DNA of 37,895 nucleotides from an uncultured Lachnospiraceae bacterium (GCA_902789735.1 CADAOZ010000023.1:1-37895); one strand, 5' to 3'. Counted from the stretch's first letter, positions 1 to 8,208 are shown. Notes: generated by a model not told the origin, from the letters alone. Program-made: numbers and translations.

Positions 1-18
1 ATATTGCCAGGATCTAAT

Positions 19-74
19 CCCAACCTTTTTATGACGAGGGCCTATATTTACAAGCTTAATATAAAAAGGTTGGG
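19..74. repeat. 14-bp perfect inverted repeat
   Basis: Arms CCCAACCTTTTTAT and ATAAAAAGGTTGGG match perfectly as reverse complements and are separated by 28 bases. On the plus strand the left arm contains T5 and the right arm A5, so the structure does not look like a standard terminator. Function unknown; it could be a site for a DNA-binding protein or the relic of an inserted element. Confidence 0.7.
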
Positions 75-96
75 TATAGACAAGAAGTTGGTATTA

Positions 97-128
97 TTTG
101 CGAAATCCGTACCTTGGGATTTCGCAAA
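97..128. repeat. 12-bp perfect stem-loop
   Basis: TTTGCGAAATCC and GGATTTCGCAAA form a perfect 12-bp stem with an 8-base loop. Neither strand has a following T-run, so a simple rho-independent terminator is unlikely. It lies 22 bases from the previous inverted repeat. Function unknown. Confidence 0.7.
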
Positions 129-380
129 AGCCCCTTGACAGGCGCAGAGCAGAATGGAAATCGAGTGAAAGAATCCGTTTTGTAAAAGTAAAATCAACAC
201 CTTATCTGATGGTGGAATTTAGCCTTTTAAAGTGGAATTTAAGATTTCAATCGACCAAAATTGTTTGAATTTTTTGTATATTTAATTCTATTTAGAATAT
301 CCCCGCTTCTCACCGGATTTGAAACCGGTCAGGCTTTCCGACACTGCTGATTCCTTTCAGGGCCTTTCCTGTTCAATGCC

Positions 381-1691
381 TCAATGGGCCTGTCTGCGGG
401 CCAGCTCCTCCATGATATCGTCCCAGCTGACATTCCTGTCTGCCATGACTACCATCAGATGATAGAGGTAATCCGCGATCTCATAAATAATCTCATTGGA
501 ACCCGGATTCTTGGCGGCGATGATGATCTCCGTGTTCTCTTCGCCCAGCTTTTTGAGCATCTTGTCCAGGCCTTTATCGAACAGGTAATTGGTATAGGAT
601 CCTTCTTTGGGATTGGCCCTCCTGTCCAGGATGGTCTGGTAATCCCGCTCCAGGACCTTGCCGGGGTTGTGGGACTGGGGATCCGTATCCGCCAGGTCTT
701 CGTTGAAGAAACAGCTGTGGCTGCCGGTATGGCAGGCCGCGCCCACCTGGTCGACCCTGGCCAGCAGGGTATCCATATCGCAGTCGCCGGCCAGGGACCG
801 TACATACTGATAATGGCCGCTGGTATCTCCCTTGACCCAGAGTTCCTTCCGGCTCCTGGACCAGTAGGTCATCTTTCCGGTCTGGATGGTTTTTTCATAG
901 GCTTCCTCATTCATATAGGCGACCATCAGCACCTGATCGGTGGCCGCTTCCTGGACAACGACCGGCAGCAGGCCGTCGCTGTTCTTAACAAAGGCAGACC
1001 AGGGATAAGCCGCTTTCCGCATACGGACCGGGATGTGTTTCTCTTCCAGTTCCTTTTTGATGCCCAGGATCCGGCTGATCCTGTCATTGACCGCGTTGCC
1101 GCCGACGCCCCCGATCCCGTTCATATTCATCAGGACCGCCATGTCTTCGTCGGAGATCTCTTCCAGTACCGCGATGGTCTCGATCCCGTCCACGCGGGGG
1201 GCCTTGTGCCAGGGGGTCCTGTCGATGCCGTCCACATAGTAGAGGCGGCTGACATTCTTCAGGATCAGCTCCTGATTGCCCAGGACCGCGTCTGTCGCCA
1301 GGCAGCAGGCCGCGATCTTGTCCCGGCCGAATCTGGCGGCCACTTCGGCGGCCAGTTCCACATTGTCTTCCCTGGAGAAGTTGAGGGCTGCTTTGCGGCA
1401 TCCGGCGTAGATGAGTTTTTTGACATCCTCCAGGCGGCGGATATGACCGGCGCCGGTCACGGGGATCCGGACATTCTCGCAGATACTGCGGATCATATCG
1501 ATGGCCTGATCATGCTCCGCGTCAGTCCGGGACTGGTCAAAGATCAGCAGCTCATCGGCGGTGCCGTTGTTATAGGACATGGCCAGACGCAGAGGATCAT
1601 CATCAACAACGGTATGGTCCCGCAGGCTGTGGACAGCCCTGCCCTTATACAGGTAAATACTGGGAACAAATTTTTTATAAGCTTTACTCAT
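381..1691 (-). CDS. hisIE: HisF-like/phosphoribosyl-AMP cyclohydrolase/phosphoribosyl-ATP pyrophosphatase fusion
   Basis: Catalyses steps 2 and 3 of histidine synthesis: hydrolysis of phosphoribosyl-ATP to phosphoribosyl-AMP (HisE) and opening of the adenine ring (HisI). It is 436 residues, about twice a usual HisIE, because residues 1-220 are a HisA/HisF-like TIM barrel. HisI follows at about 225-335, with the metal-ligand motifs [11 protein letters not shown] and CHTGSHSC. HisE is at about 345-436, with the [12 protein letters not shown] and [11 protein letters not shown] helices. The catalytic Asp near the start of true HisF (CLDVK) is replaced by SIYLYK, so the barrel is probably not a cyclase; this is inference. 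I chose the internal ATG because AAGGAGGAG sits 5 bases upstream; an ATG 21 bases further out has no such site. Last gene of the his operon. Confidence 0.9.
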   Translation of the reverse strand: MSKAYKKFVPSIYLYKGRAVHSLRDHTVVDDDPLRLAMSYNNGTADELLIFDQSRTDAEHDQAIDMIRSICENVRIPVTGAGHIRRLEDVKKLIYAGCRKAALNFSREDNVELAAEVAARFGRDKIAACCLATDAVLGNQELILKNVSRLYYVDGIDRTPWHKAPRVDGIETIAVLEEISDEDMAVLMNMNGIGGVGGNAVNDRISRILGIKKELEEKHIPVRMRKAAYPWSAFVKNSDGLLPVVVQEAATDQVLMVAYMNEEAYEKTIQTGKMTYWSRSRKELWVKGDTSGHYQYVRSLAGDCDMDTLLARVDQVGAACHTGSHSCFFNEDLADTDPQSHNPGKVLERDYQTILDRRANPKEGSYTNYLFDKGLDKMLKKLGEENTEIIIAAKNPGSNEIIYEIADYLYHLMVVMADRNVSWDDIMEELARRQAH

Positions 1692-1740
1692 GTCGACTCC
1701 TCCTTCCGGCACGACCCCGCAAAGGGCCGCTGTCTGCTGT

Positions 1741-1777
1741 CAAAAATCATTCAAAATCATTCAAAATCATTCAAATC
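1741..1777. repeat. Tandem decamer repeat over the hisD stop codon
   Basis: The 10-base unit TCAAAATCAT occurs in about three and a half copies, the first with one extra A. On the minus strand the unit reads ATGATTTTGA and supplies the hisD stop codon (TGA at 1769-1767). Copies beyond the stop lie in the short spacer before hisIE. A short perfect tandem repeat like this can change copy number by slippage. Confidence 0.8.
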
Positions 1778-3056
1778 GTACACGGATCGAATTGGCATGG
1801 GCGTCCAGCCCTTCATTCATGGCGAAGAGCTCTATATCTTCGTGGACCTTTTCCAGCGCCTGCTTTGAATAGGATATGATGCTGGTCCTCTTGATGAACT
1901 GATCGACGCCCAGAGGAGAGAAGAATCTGGCCGTACCGTTGGTGGGCAGGATATGGTTGGGGCCCGCGAAATAATCGCCCAGGGGCTCGGATGAATAGCT
2001 GCCCAGAAAAACCGCTCCCGCGTTGCGGATCCCCGTCATGACAGAGAAAGGATCCGCTGTCACGATCTCCAGATGTTCGGAAGCGATCGTGTTGGCCGCT
2101 TCGACCAGGTCGTCCATGGTATCTCCCACGAAGATGTATCCGTACTGGTCAAGGCTCTCCCGGATGATCCCGGCTCTGGACAGTTTCTGCAGGAAACCGT
2201 CGATCTCCTGACTGACCGCCTGGGCCAGCGCCTGACTGGTCGTCAGCAGGATAGCGGAAGCCATGGGGTCATGTTCCGCCTGGGAAAGAAGATCTGCTGC
2301 CACGTACCGGGCATTGGCAGTCTCATCCGCGATCACCAGGATCTCACTGGGGCCCGCAACAGAATCAATGCCGGTCACGCCGAAACAGGCTTTCTTGGCC
2401 AGGGCCACGTAAATATTGCCGGGTCCTGTGATCTTGTCGGCCTTGGGGATGGTCTCTGTACCGTAGGCCATGGCCGCGATGGCCTGGGCCCCGCCGGCCT
2501 TATAGATCTCCGTCGCGCCCGCTATATCTGCAGCCACGACACTGCCGGCCGGCACCTTGCCGTCCGGTCCGGGCGGCGTGACCATAATGATCTTTTCCAC
2601 GCCTGCCACTTTGGCGGGCACAATATTCATCAGCACGCTGGAAGGATAGACCGCCCTGCCGCCGGGCACATAGCAGCCCGACACTTCGATCGGGGTGATC
2701 TTCTGGCCCAGGATGACGCCGTCTTCCCTGGTCGTGATCCAGCTGTTGACCTTCTGCTTCTCGTGATAGACGCGGATGTTTTCCGCAGCCTTGCGCATGA
2801 CATCCACGAAAGCGGGATCCAGGCTCTCATAGGCCTCCCGGATCTCCTCCGGCGTGACCCGCAGCTGGTCCGCGGTCATTTTGCAGCGGTCGAATTTCTC
2901 TTCATATTCCAGGACCGCCTGGTCTCCCCGGGTCCGGACCGCCTCGATGATTTCACTGACGGCCTTCTCCTGTTCGGGATAGCCTGCCGGACTGCGTCCG
3001 ATCAGTTTCTCAAGGGCTTCTTTTCTGGTTTCTTCTGTCAGTTTTATGATTCTCAT
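1767..3056 (-). CDS. hisD: Histidinol dehydrogenase
   Basis: Performs the last two oxidations of histidine synthesis, L-histidinol to L-histidinal to L-histidine, using two NAD+ and a zinc ion in the cytoplasm. The 429-residue length is normal for the family. Visible family motifs are GPGNIYVALAKK, AGPSEILVIADETANA, the metal-binding SQAEHDPMAS (Q and H) and SEHLEI, whose Glu-His pair corresponds to the catalytic base residues. The start has a weak AAAGG site about 10 bases upstream. It lies between hisG and hisIE in one leftward operon. The stop codon lies in a tandem decamer repeat, which is the only odd feature. Confidence 0.97.
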   Translation of the reverse strand: MRIIKLTEETRKEALEKLIGRSPAGYPEQEKAVSEIIEAVRTRGDQAVLEYEEKFDRCKMTADQLRVTPEEIREAYESLDPAFVDVMRKAAENIRVYHEKQKVNSWITTREDGVILGQKITPIEVSGCYVPGGRAVYPSSVLMNIVPAKVAGVEKIIMVTPPGPDGKVPAGSVVAADIAGATEIYKAGGAQAIAAMAYGTETIPKADKITGPGNIYVALAKKACFGVTGIDSVAGPSEILVIADETANARYVAADLLSQAEHDPMASAILLTTSQALAQAVSQEIDGFLQKLSRAGIIRESLDQYGYIFVGDTMDDLVEAANTIASEHLEIVTADPFSVMTGIRNAGAVFLGSYSSEPLGDYFAGPNHILPTNGTARFFSPLGVDQFIKRTSIISYSKQALEKVHEDIELFAMNEGLDAHANSIRVRFE

Positions 3057-3135
3057 TTATAATCAGCCTTTTCTATGCCTTTTCAATGAATTGATGCCGC
3101 AGTTTTTCAATTTGTTCCCGGGCAGCCAGGTATTC

Positions 3136-3861
3136 TTACGCATTCACAGCATCCCGGACCCTGGAGATAAAATCCCGGATCCTGCCGGCCTTCATGGTCA
3201 TGGACACCTGATTGACGATCATCCTGGCGGAAATGGGACAGACCTCTTCCAGAACGCCCAGGCCGTTCTCCTTCAGGGTGGAACCCGTCTCCACGATATC
3301 CACAATGACATCAGCCAGTTCTACGATCGGTCCCAGTTCTACGGAACCGTTCAGTTTGATGATATCAATGGTCTGGTGCTTGCGGTTATAAAAATAATCC
3401 TTGGCAATATTCGGATATTTGGAAGCGACCCGGATCATCTCGTGATGTCGCAACAGCTCCCTTGCGGATTCCGGACCGGCCACGCACATACGGCATTTGC
3501 CGAAATCCAGATCCAGGACTTCGTAGACTCTGCGGTTCTCTTCCATAATGATATCGGAACCTGTCACGCCGATATCCGCCGCTCCGTATTCAACATATGT
3601 AGGCACGTCGGGACCCTTGGACAGGAAAAAACGGAGCTTCTGTTCCTCATTGGTAAAGACCAGCTTCCTGGATTTTTTGTCACCAAGTTCCTCACAGTAA
3701 AAACCGGCCCTGCCCAGCAGTTCCATGGTCTGACTGGCCAGACGGCCTTTGGTCAGGGCAATGGTCAGATATTCGTCTTCCGGCCTCCGGTCGTCCAGCG
3801 GACCGGAAGTTACTGTCCCCACAGGTACTTCCTCCACGGGTACTGTATTTATCACATCCAT
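3136..3861 (-). CDS. hisG: ATP phosphoribosyltransferase catalytic subunit, short form
   Basis: Condenses ATP with PRPP to give phosphoribosyl-ATP, the committed and feedback-regulated step of histidine synthesis. It is the short HisG type, lacking the C-terminal allosteric ACT-like domain, and such enzymes work as a hetero-octamer with HisZ, which is encoded immediately upstream. Family segments seen are LTIALTKGRLASQTMELL, ADIGVTGSDIIME and the PRPP-loop segment ELADVIVDIVETGSTLKENGL. The 241-residue reading includes about 30 extra N-terminal residues before the usual LTIALTKGR start; no later in-frame ATG fits, and a GGAAGGA stretch lies upstream, inside the end of hisZ. Only 5 bases separate the hisZ stop from this ATG, suggesting translational coupling. 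Confidence 0.96.
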   Translation of the reverse strand: MDVINTVPVEEVPVGTVTSGPLDDRRPEDEYLTIALTKGRLASQTMELLGRAGFYCEELGDKKSRKLVFTNEEQKLRFFLSKGPDVPTYVEYGAADIGVTGSDIIMEENRRVYEVLDLDFGKCRMCVAGPESARELLRHHEMIRVASKYPNIAKDYFYNRKHQTIDIIKLNGSVELGPIVELADVIVDIVETGSTLKENGLGVLEEVCPISARMIVNQVSMTMKAGRIRDFISRVRDAVNA

Positions 3862-3866
3862 ACTTC

Positions 3867-5015
3867 TCAGTTTCCTTCCTTGTCATCTTCCGGGATCAGC
3901 ACACAGCGGATCCCTTCCCGGCGCAGCTGGATGGCTTTTTTCAGGCTCTCCTGATAATCCTGCCGCGTATAACGGATCTCCACGACGCGGGCCGGCAGGG
4001 GAATGTGGATCTTCTGCCTCTGGATCGCTTCCATGACCGCGTCGATCTGGATCATAAATCCGATCGCAGCCGCATCCTTGCCGAAATGCAGGAGCAGATT
4101 GTCATATCTGCCGCCGGTAGCGACAGCCTCGCCGGTCCCGTAGGTATATCCCTTAAAAATCACACCGGTATAATAATGGTATTTGGAAAGAAGCGTCAGA
4201 TCGAAACTGATATACCCGCCGTAACCGTACTCTTCTATTACATCGCAGAGGTCGATCAGCCTGGTAATGGCGTCTCTGGACCTCTCATTGCCGGTCACTT
4301 CCCGGACGGCTTCCAGGGCCTTCCTGTCATCCATGAAGTCCGTGATCCGCAGGAACTGATCCCTCTGTTCCCTGTTCAGTCCCAGATTCTTTAAAAGATC
4401 TTCCGCTGCGAAGAAATTTTTACCGGAAATATAATCCCGCAGGGTAATTTCCGTTTCCTGATCCAGATCGAAAGCCTGACAGACGCCTTTGAAATACTCC
4501 ACATTGCCGATGGAAATCTGGAATCTGGAAAGGCCCGCCTGCTGCAGGCACTCGATCAGCAGGGCGATCATCTCCGCGTCCGCGTATACGGAAGGGTCAT
4601 TGATCAGCTCCACGCCCATCTGGGTGGATTCGCGGAGCTTGCCCTGGAGGTTGGACGTATTGCTGAAGGCCGATCCCTGATAACAGAAACGGATGGGCCT
4701 CTTCTCTTCCATAAAATACTTGGCGGCGCACCTGGCTACGGAAGGGGTAAAATCCGAACGCAGGCAGAGTGTATTGCCGTCATTATCAAAAAATTTATAC
4801 AGATCTCTGGAAGGGGTGGTGCCGATCTCCCTTGAAAATACATCAAAGAATTCAAACGTGGGCGTCTGCAGATCCCGGTATCCGAAAAGATGCATGCGGC
4901 GTAAAACTGCCTGGGAAACATGCTGTTTCCGGGCATTTTCCACACCATAATAATCGCGTACGCCTTCGGGGGTATGCAGCAGCTCCTGGTAAATGTTTAC
5001 ATTCTTATCTGTCAT
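3867..5015 (-). CDS. hisZ: ATP phosphoribosyltransferase regulatory subunit
   Basis: A paralogue of histidyl-tRNA synthetase that lacks aminoacylation activity and forms the regulatory half of the HisZG enzyme, giving it histidine feedback control. The 382 residues show class II synthetase-like segments: the TPTFEFFDVFSREIG region, LCLRSDFTPSVARCAA (motif 2 area), GSAFSNTSNLQGKLRESTQM, and a late glycine-rich stretch ATGGRYDNLLLHFG. The start was set at the ATG with AGGAG 7 bases upstream rather than the ATG 45 bases further out. It is the first gene of the his operon and is preceded by a near-consensus promoter and a structured leader of about 160 bases. Confidence 0.95.
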   Translation of the reverse strand: MTDKNVNIYQELLHTPEGVRDYYGVENARKQHVSQAVLRRMHLFGYRDLQTPTFEFFDVFSREIGTTPSRDLYKFFDNDGNTLCLRSDFTPSVARCAAKYFMEEKRPIRFCYQGSAFSNTSNLQGKLRESTQMGVELINDPSVYADAEMIALLIECLQQAGLSRFQISIGNVEYFKGVCQAFDLDQETEITLRDYISGKNFFAAEDLLKNLGLNREQRDQFLRITDFMDDRKALEAVREVTGNERSRDAITRLIDLCDVIEEYGYGGYISFDLTLLSKYHYYTGVIFKGYTYGTGEAVATGGRYDNLLLHFGKDAAAIGFMIQIDAVMEAIQRQKIHIPLPARVVEIRYTRQDYQESLKKAIQLRREGIRCVLIPEDDKEGN

Positions 5016-5113
5016 AGAGTGTCTCCTGAGTATAGATATTAGAATATGGACCGATTCCATAGAAGTCGGCGTCCGGTAACATCCGCCGGCGTTATGGCAG
5101 ACCGGGCCATGCA

Positions 5114-5162
5114 GGATACCGGCAGCGGCGAAGCGCCGCTTTATCGTGGTAAAGCGGTATCC
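5114..5162 (-). promoter_or_regulatory. Structured his operon leader with competing stems
   Basis: Between the his promoter and hisZ, the RNA can form an outer stem (5114-5121 with 5155-5162, 8 bp perfect) that encloses two hairpins: 5125-5130 with 5134-5139 (GCGGCG/CGCCGC) and 5136-5143 with 5150-5157 (8 bp). The second hairpin overlaps both the first hairpin and the outer stem, so the forms partly exclude each other. I see no T-box consensus (GGGTGGNACCGCG), no run of histidine codons and no terminator before hisZ. A switch is possible but unproven. Confidence 0.45.
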
Positions 5163-5183
5163 CGATGAACCACCGATTAAGAA

Positions 5184-5212
5184 AGTATATAGAAAAAACC
5201 CTGCTCTGTCAA
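5184..5212 (-). promoter_or_regulatory. Sigma-A-type promoter of the his operon
   Basis: On the minus strand a perfect -35 TTGACA (5212-5207) is separated by exactly 17 bases from -10 TATACT (5189-5184). Transcription would start near 5177 and leave a leader of about 160 bases before hisZ. This is the closest match to consensus seen in the window. Confidence 0.85.
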
Positions 5213-5260
5213 ACCGGGCCGGCAGCGCCTGTTCCGCGGCCGCAGTGCCCGTGCTGATGG

Positions 5261-5794
5261 TCAGCGCCGCTCTGACAGATCTTTATTGATCATTTCCAGA
5301 TAGGGGACCAGTATGCCGGCCTTTTCCGGCAGGATCCAGGTCCTGTCCAGCTCATCAAAACGGAAACTTTTGCGGCCTCCGGCCTGTGCCCGCTCCCAGA
5401 AAGGCAGGAACTCCCGCATGGGCAGATAATAGTAGATATTTTCTTTTGTATAGCTGATCAGGAAGAAGGCGATGCCGTCCTGTTCTTCGAACTGCTGCAT
5501 GAATTCCACCTGATGAGGATGGATATTCTGCAGGCTGAAACGGCTGTCCGCGCATTCTTTTGCGTCAAAACAGACCGGAATCCCCTGTACCACGCCGATA
5601 TAATCGACCGTACTTTTCTGGTTGAAATAAGCCAGGGTGATATGCCGGGTCTCCTTGTCCATTTTGATCGGCGTGATGGGGGTGGGAATCTTCTGGATCA
5701 GCGCCAGATGGTTCTCTTTGTATTTTTCATTGGTCCGGTTGATCATGTCTTCAAAGACAGAACCCCTGAGTCCTCTAGATGACCAGGTCGCCAT
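5261..5794 (-). CDS. recU: Holliday junction resolvase RecU
   Basis: Cuts four-way DNA junctions during recombination and chromosome segregation; it replaces RuvC in Firmicutes. At 177 residues it is close to the family size. Recognisable RecU segments are the N-terminal SRGLRGSVFEDMINRTNEKY, the acidic active-site block STVDYIGV followed by VCFDAKEC (D/E-x-K metal site), the following NIHPHQVEFM helix, and the C-terminal PMREFLPFWERA. The ATG has GAGGAG 6 bases upstream. It follows the pseudouridine synthase gene by 18 bases, so the two are cotranscribed. The usual Bacillus partner ponA (pbp1) is not adjacent. Confidence 0.93.
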   Translation of the reverse strand: MATWSSRGLRGSVFEDMINRTNEKYKENHLALIQKIPTPITPIKMDKETRHITLAYFNQKSTVDYIGVVQGIPVCFDAKECADSRFSLQNIHPHQVEFMQQFEEQDGIAFFLISYTKENIYYYLPMREFLPFWERAQAGGRKSFRFDELDRTWILPEKAGILVPYLEMINKDLSERR

Positions 5795-5812
5795 GCTGCT
5801 CTCCTCTTCCTG

Positions 5813-6844
5813 CTATGCCTGCATGGCCCGGTCAAAGACCGGCGGCAGGCTGCATGTGATCACTTTTTCGGACAAAGGTCCGAACGCTCCTTCCATGGGC
5901 GGGAACTCCAGACGGCAGCTGCAAAGGAGCTGCCCCCGGAAAGGTTTTCCGGATCCTGCCGGCCGCCTCCTGTCTGTCCGGTTCTTTTCAGACGCCTGCG
6001 CAGTTCCGTATTTGGGGTCTCCCGTGATCGGATGTCCCATATAGGCGAACTGGACCCGCAGCTGATGGGACCGTCCGGTCAGGAGCTCCGCCTCGATCAG
6101 GCTTCTGCTTCCATTGGTCGAAAGGCTCTTCCAGTCTGTCTCCGCATAGACCGCTTCCGGACTCTTCCGGTCGGAAAAACGGACCGTATTCGAGACAGGA
6201 TCTTTGGTCAGCCAGCCCCGGATCGTACCGCTGCCGGTCAGGCGGCCTTCCACGACCATCTGGTAAAATTTCCGCAGTTTCCGGGTCCGGATCAGTTCCG
6301 TCATGGTCCTGCTGCCCGGCAGGGATACCGCGCATACGATCAGCCCCATGGTATTGCGGTCCAGACGATTGCAGACCGAAGGCCGGAATTCCCGGAAGGA
6401 ATCCAGCAGGGCAGCCCGATCCGGGCTTTTTTTCAGCAGATACCCTGCCAGCCATTCATTCATGGACAGATCCTCCGGGCCGGCCTTCTGGGAAAGTACG
6501 CCGAAAGGTTTGGTACAGATCAGGACATTTTCATCCTCATAGAGGACTGTGACCCCGCGGATCCTGTCAGAGGCGGCAATCAGGGCCCTGATCTGTTCCC
6601 CTCTTTCCGGGCTGGAAGCAGTCTCTCCCCTGAATTTCTCAATGGTCTCGTCAGCAAGAAAAAGCGTCACCAGATCTCCGGCCTGTACAGCCTCCCTGCC
6701 GTCCGCTTTTTTTCCGTTGAGGGTGATATTCTTTTTGCGAAGCATCTTATAGAAAAATGACATGGGCGCTTCCGGCAGTTTCCTCTTCAGGTATTTGTCC
6801 AGGCGCTGTCCTTCTTCCTTTTCATTTACTGTCAGTTTCTGCAT
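5813..6844 (-). CDS. RluA-family 23S rRNA/tRNA pseudouridine synthase
   Basis: Converts specific uridines in structured RNA to pseudouridine. The 343 residues contain an N-terminal S4 RNA-binding domain (about 12-70, EGQRLDKYLKRKLPE and LNGKKADGREAVQAGD) and the catalytic domain (about 98-335). The RluA motif NRLDRNTMGLIV carries the catalytic Asp (about residue 162). Later conserved pieces are KFYQMVVEG, LTGRSHQLRVQFAYMGHPI and GDPKYG. AGGAG lies 5 bases before the ATG. The domain order is that of RluC/RluD, but the target site cannot be read from sequence, so no symbol is given. First gene of a pair with recU. Confidence 0.93.
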   Translation of the reverse strand: MQKLTVNEKEEGQRLDKYLKRKLPEAPMSFFYKMLRKKNITLNGKKADGREAVQAGDLVTLFLADETIEKFRGETASSPERGEQIRALIAASDRIRGVTVLYEDENVLICTKPFGVLSQKAGPEDLSMNEWLAGYLLKKSPDRAALLDSFREFRPSVCNRLDRNTMGLIVCAVSLPGSRTMTELIRTRKLRKFYQMVVEGRLTGSGTIRGWLTKDPVSNTVRFSDRKSPEAVYAETDWKSLSTNGSRSLIEAELLTGRSHQLRVQFAYMGHPITGDPKYGTAQASEKNRTDRRRPAGSGKPFRGQLLCSCRLEFPPMEGAFGPLSEKVITCSLPPVFDRAMQA

Positions 6845-6895
6845 ATATGCTCCTGCCCCACAGAATCCTGTGGATGATCTGCCCGCAGCACCGGG

Positions 6896-7456
6896 TCAGA
6901 TAGAAATCTGGTAAAAGAGCTGCAGGACTTCTTCATCCCTTTTATGCTTTTTGCCGCCGGCCGCCCGGTTCATTTCATCAAGACGGTCCAGATATTTGCT
7001 CCTGTCACGGAATATTTTGACCGTATAATCCTGAAAGCCGTTATCCTGCAGCATTCTGCGGATATGGGCCTCCCCTTCCCGGCAGTCGCAGCTGTCTGAT
7101 TCCGTCAGCGCGCAGATGGATTTGTTGGCAATGGCCAGATGGCTGATCTGATAGTTATTGTTATAGCTGGTCAGATAAAGATCATAAGCCGCGGTCAGAT
7201 CCGCCGTCCGCATTTCGATCAGCGCGCCGGCAGCGTCGCTGCATCCTTTTGCCCTGACATACATGACAACATCTACGACCGCCTTGCCGGCAGGCAGGCA
7301 CATCAGGGCCGCCAGCAGGGAAAAAACATTCTTATTGGTACCGAAATGGCGCAGGGCGCCGAAATAGACGATCATGACCATGGCGACCAGCAGGACAGCT
7401 ATGGCAGCCGCTGTTTTCCTTTTTCTGTTCAGATAGCCGAAATATCCTTTTTTCAT
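6896..7456 (-). CDS. Small two-span membrane protein, function unknown
   Basis: I do not recognise this 186-residue protein. It has a positively charged start (MKKGYFGYLNRKRK), two hydrophobic segments (about 14-33 and 44-66), then a soluble domain of about 120 residues ending in a basic and amphipathic stretch. The soluble part has three cysteines within ten residues (CALTESDSCDC). The ATG was preferred over a GTG two codons earlier because GGAGG lies 5 bases upstream of it. It starts 17 bases after the HAD gene stop and ends 51 bases before the pseudouridine synthase, so it is probably cotranscribed with both. No role can be assigned. Confidence 0.75.
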   Translation of the reverse strand: MKKGYFGYLNRKRKTAAAIAVLLVAMVMIVYFGALRHFGTNKNVFSLLAALMCLPAGKAVVDVVMYVRAKGCSDAAGALIEMRTADLTAAYDLYLTSYNNNYQISHLAIANKSICALTESDSCDCREGEAHIRRMLQDNGFQDYTVKIFRDRSKYLDRLDEMNRAAGGKKHKRDEEVLQLFYQISI

Positions 7457-7473
7457 AATCACCTCCAGGTCCG

Positions 7474-8133
7474 TCAGGCATATACAATATCCCGGAAATC
7501 GCGGATCGAATAATGGGACAGGGCTTCCTTGAGTTCCTGCTGGTCCGCTGCCGCCTCATCCCATACCGCGCAGACCTCCATGCCGGCCGCCAGCCCGGCC
7601 CGGATCCCGGGCACGATGTCTTCAAAGACCAGACAGTCTTCCGGCCTGACGCCCAGATGTCCGGCTGTCAGCAGATAGATCTCCGGATCCGGTTTGCCTT
7701 TGCTGACATGGTTTCCCGTTGTGATCTGACCGAAATACTCCCGGATGCCCAGATGGTCCAGCAGGACCCCCGCCAGTTCTTCGGAATTGCTGGTGGCGAT
7801 GCCGCACAGGATATCATTTTCCTTACAAAAACGCAGGAGCTTTTCCGCGCCGGGCTTCAGGGGCACGCTGGTCCTGTATTTCTCATAGGCCATGTCATTC
7901 CAGTCCGACATCATTTTTTCCTGTGTATCCCTGATACCAAAACGTTCCTGAAAGTAGACGGCTGTCTCCTTCATGGATAAGCCTCCGATCTCCATCTGCA
8001 GGCCATCTGGTACTTCAAAGCCGTGCGCCGCCAGATATTCCCGGTCGATGGCCCCCCAGATCCACATGGAATCCACCAGGGATCCGTCCACATCAAATAT
8101 AATTGCCTTGTATTTGTCCTTTGTGATCTTCAT
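7474..8133 (-). CDS. HAD-superfamily hydrolase, beta-phosphoglucomutase-like
   Basis: A cytoplasmic phosphatase or phosphosugar mutase of HAD subfamily I. The four family motifs are visible: motif I FDVDGSLVDSM (nucleophile and acid/base Asp), motif II ATSNSEE, motif III KGKPDPEIY (Lys) and motif IV CLVFEDIVPGIRAG (metal-binding acids). An alpha-helical cap lies between motifs I and II. The 219-residue length fits. I chose the internal ATG because GGAGGAG lies upstream of it; an earlier ATG would start inside the terminator of the previous gene. Substrate is unknown; sugar-phosphate phosphatase or mutase are both possible. Confidence 0.9.
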   Translation of the reverse strand: MKITKDKYKAIIFDVDGSLVDSMWIWGAIDREYLAAHGFEVPDGLQMEIGGLSMKETAVYFQERFGIRDTQEKMMSDWNDMAYEKYRTSVPLKPGAEKLLRFCKENDILCGIATSNSEELAGVLLDHLGIREYFGQITTGNHVSKGKPDPEIYLLTAGHLGVRPEDCLVFEDIVPGIRAGLAAGMEVCAVWDEAAADQQELKEALSHYSIRDFRDIVYA

Positions 8134-8164
8134 TCCCAAACCGTCTCCTCCCCGGCCCAGCATT

Positions 8165-8197
8165 AAAAAAAGGCACCTCCCGCAAAAGGAAGGTGCC
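8165..8197 (-). terminator. Intrinsic terminator after the coiled-coil gene
   Basis: On the minus strand GGCACCTTCC and GGGAGGTGCC form a 10-base stem with a single mismatch, around a short loop, followed by seven Ts. It begins about 11 bases after the stop of the coiled-coil gene and separates it from the HAD gene, whose translation starts just beyond it. Confidence 0.9.
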
Positions 8198-8208
8198 CTG
8201 CAATCAAC

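Larger units (their letters stand above)
1..380. other. Non-coding region with inverted and direct repeats, downstream of the his operon
   Basis: No convincing gene is visible. The region is more AT-rich than its right neighbour. It contains a 14-bp perfect inverted repeat (19-32 with 61-74), a 12-bp perfect inverted repeat (97-108 with 117-128), and a 10-base direct repeat GTGGAATTTA at 212-221 and 232-241. Neither hairpin is followed by a clear T-run, so I do not call them intrinsic terminators. A short hairpin around 313-328 (ACCGG/CCGGT arms) lies just beyond the end of hisIE but also lacks a T-run. The region could be the edge of a mobile element or an assembly boundary. Confidence 0.5.

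Noticed and set aside
19..128. CRISPR-like repeats at the left edge
   Set aside because: The repeats are inverted, not direct, occur once each, and have no regular spacers or cas genes nearby.
300..330. T-arm-like hairpin (GGTTTCAAATCC) that could belong to a tRNA on the minus strand
   Set aside because: The loop has 8 bases rather than 7, the following sequence does not pair with any upstream acceptor arm, and no anticodon arm is visible.
384..1868. Long plus-strand open frame across hisIE
   Set aside because: It is a shadow of the minus-strand hisIE gene: no ribosome binding site, no family similarity, and the opposite strand has clear HisI/HisE motifs.
5016..5183. T-box riboswitch or histidine leader peptide in front of hisZ
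   Set aside because: The GGGTGGNACCGCG consensus is absent. A 23-codon frame beginning at an ATG in the leader has no ribosome binding site and no histidine codons.
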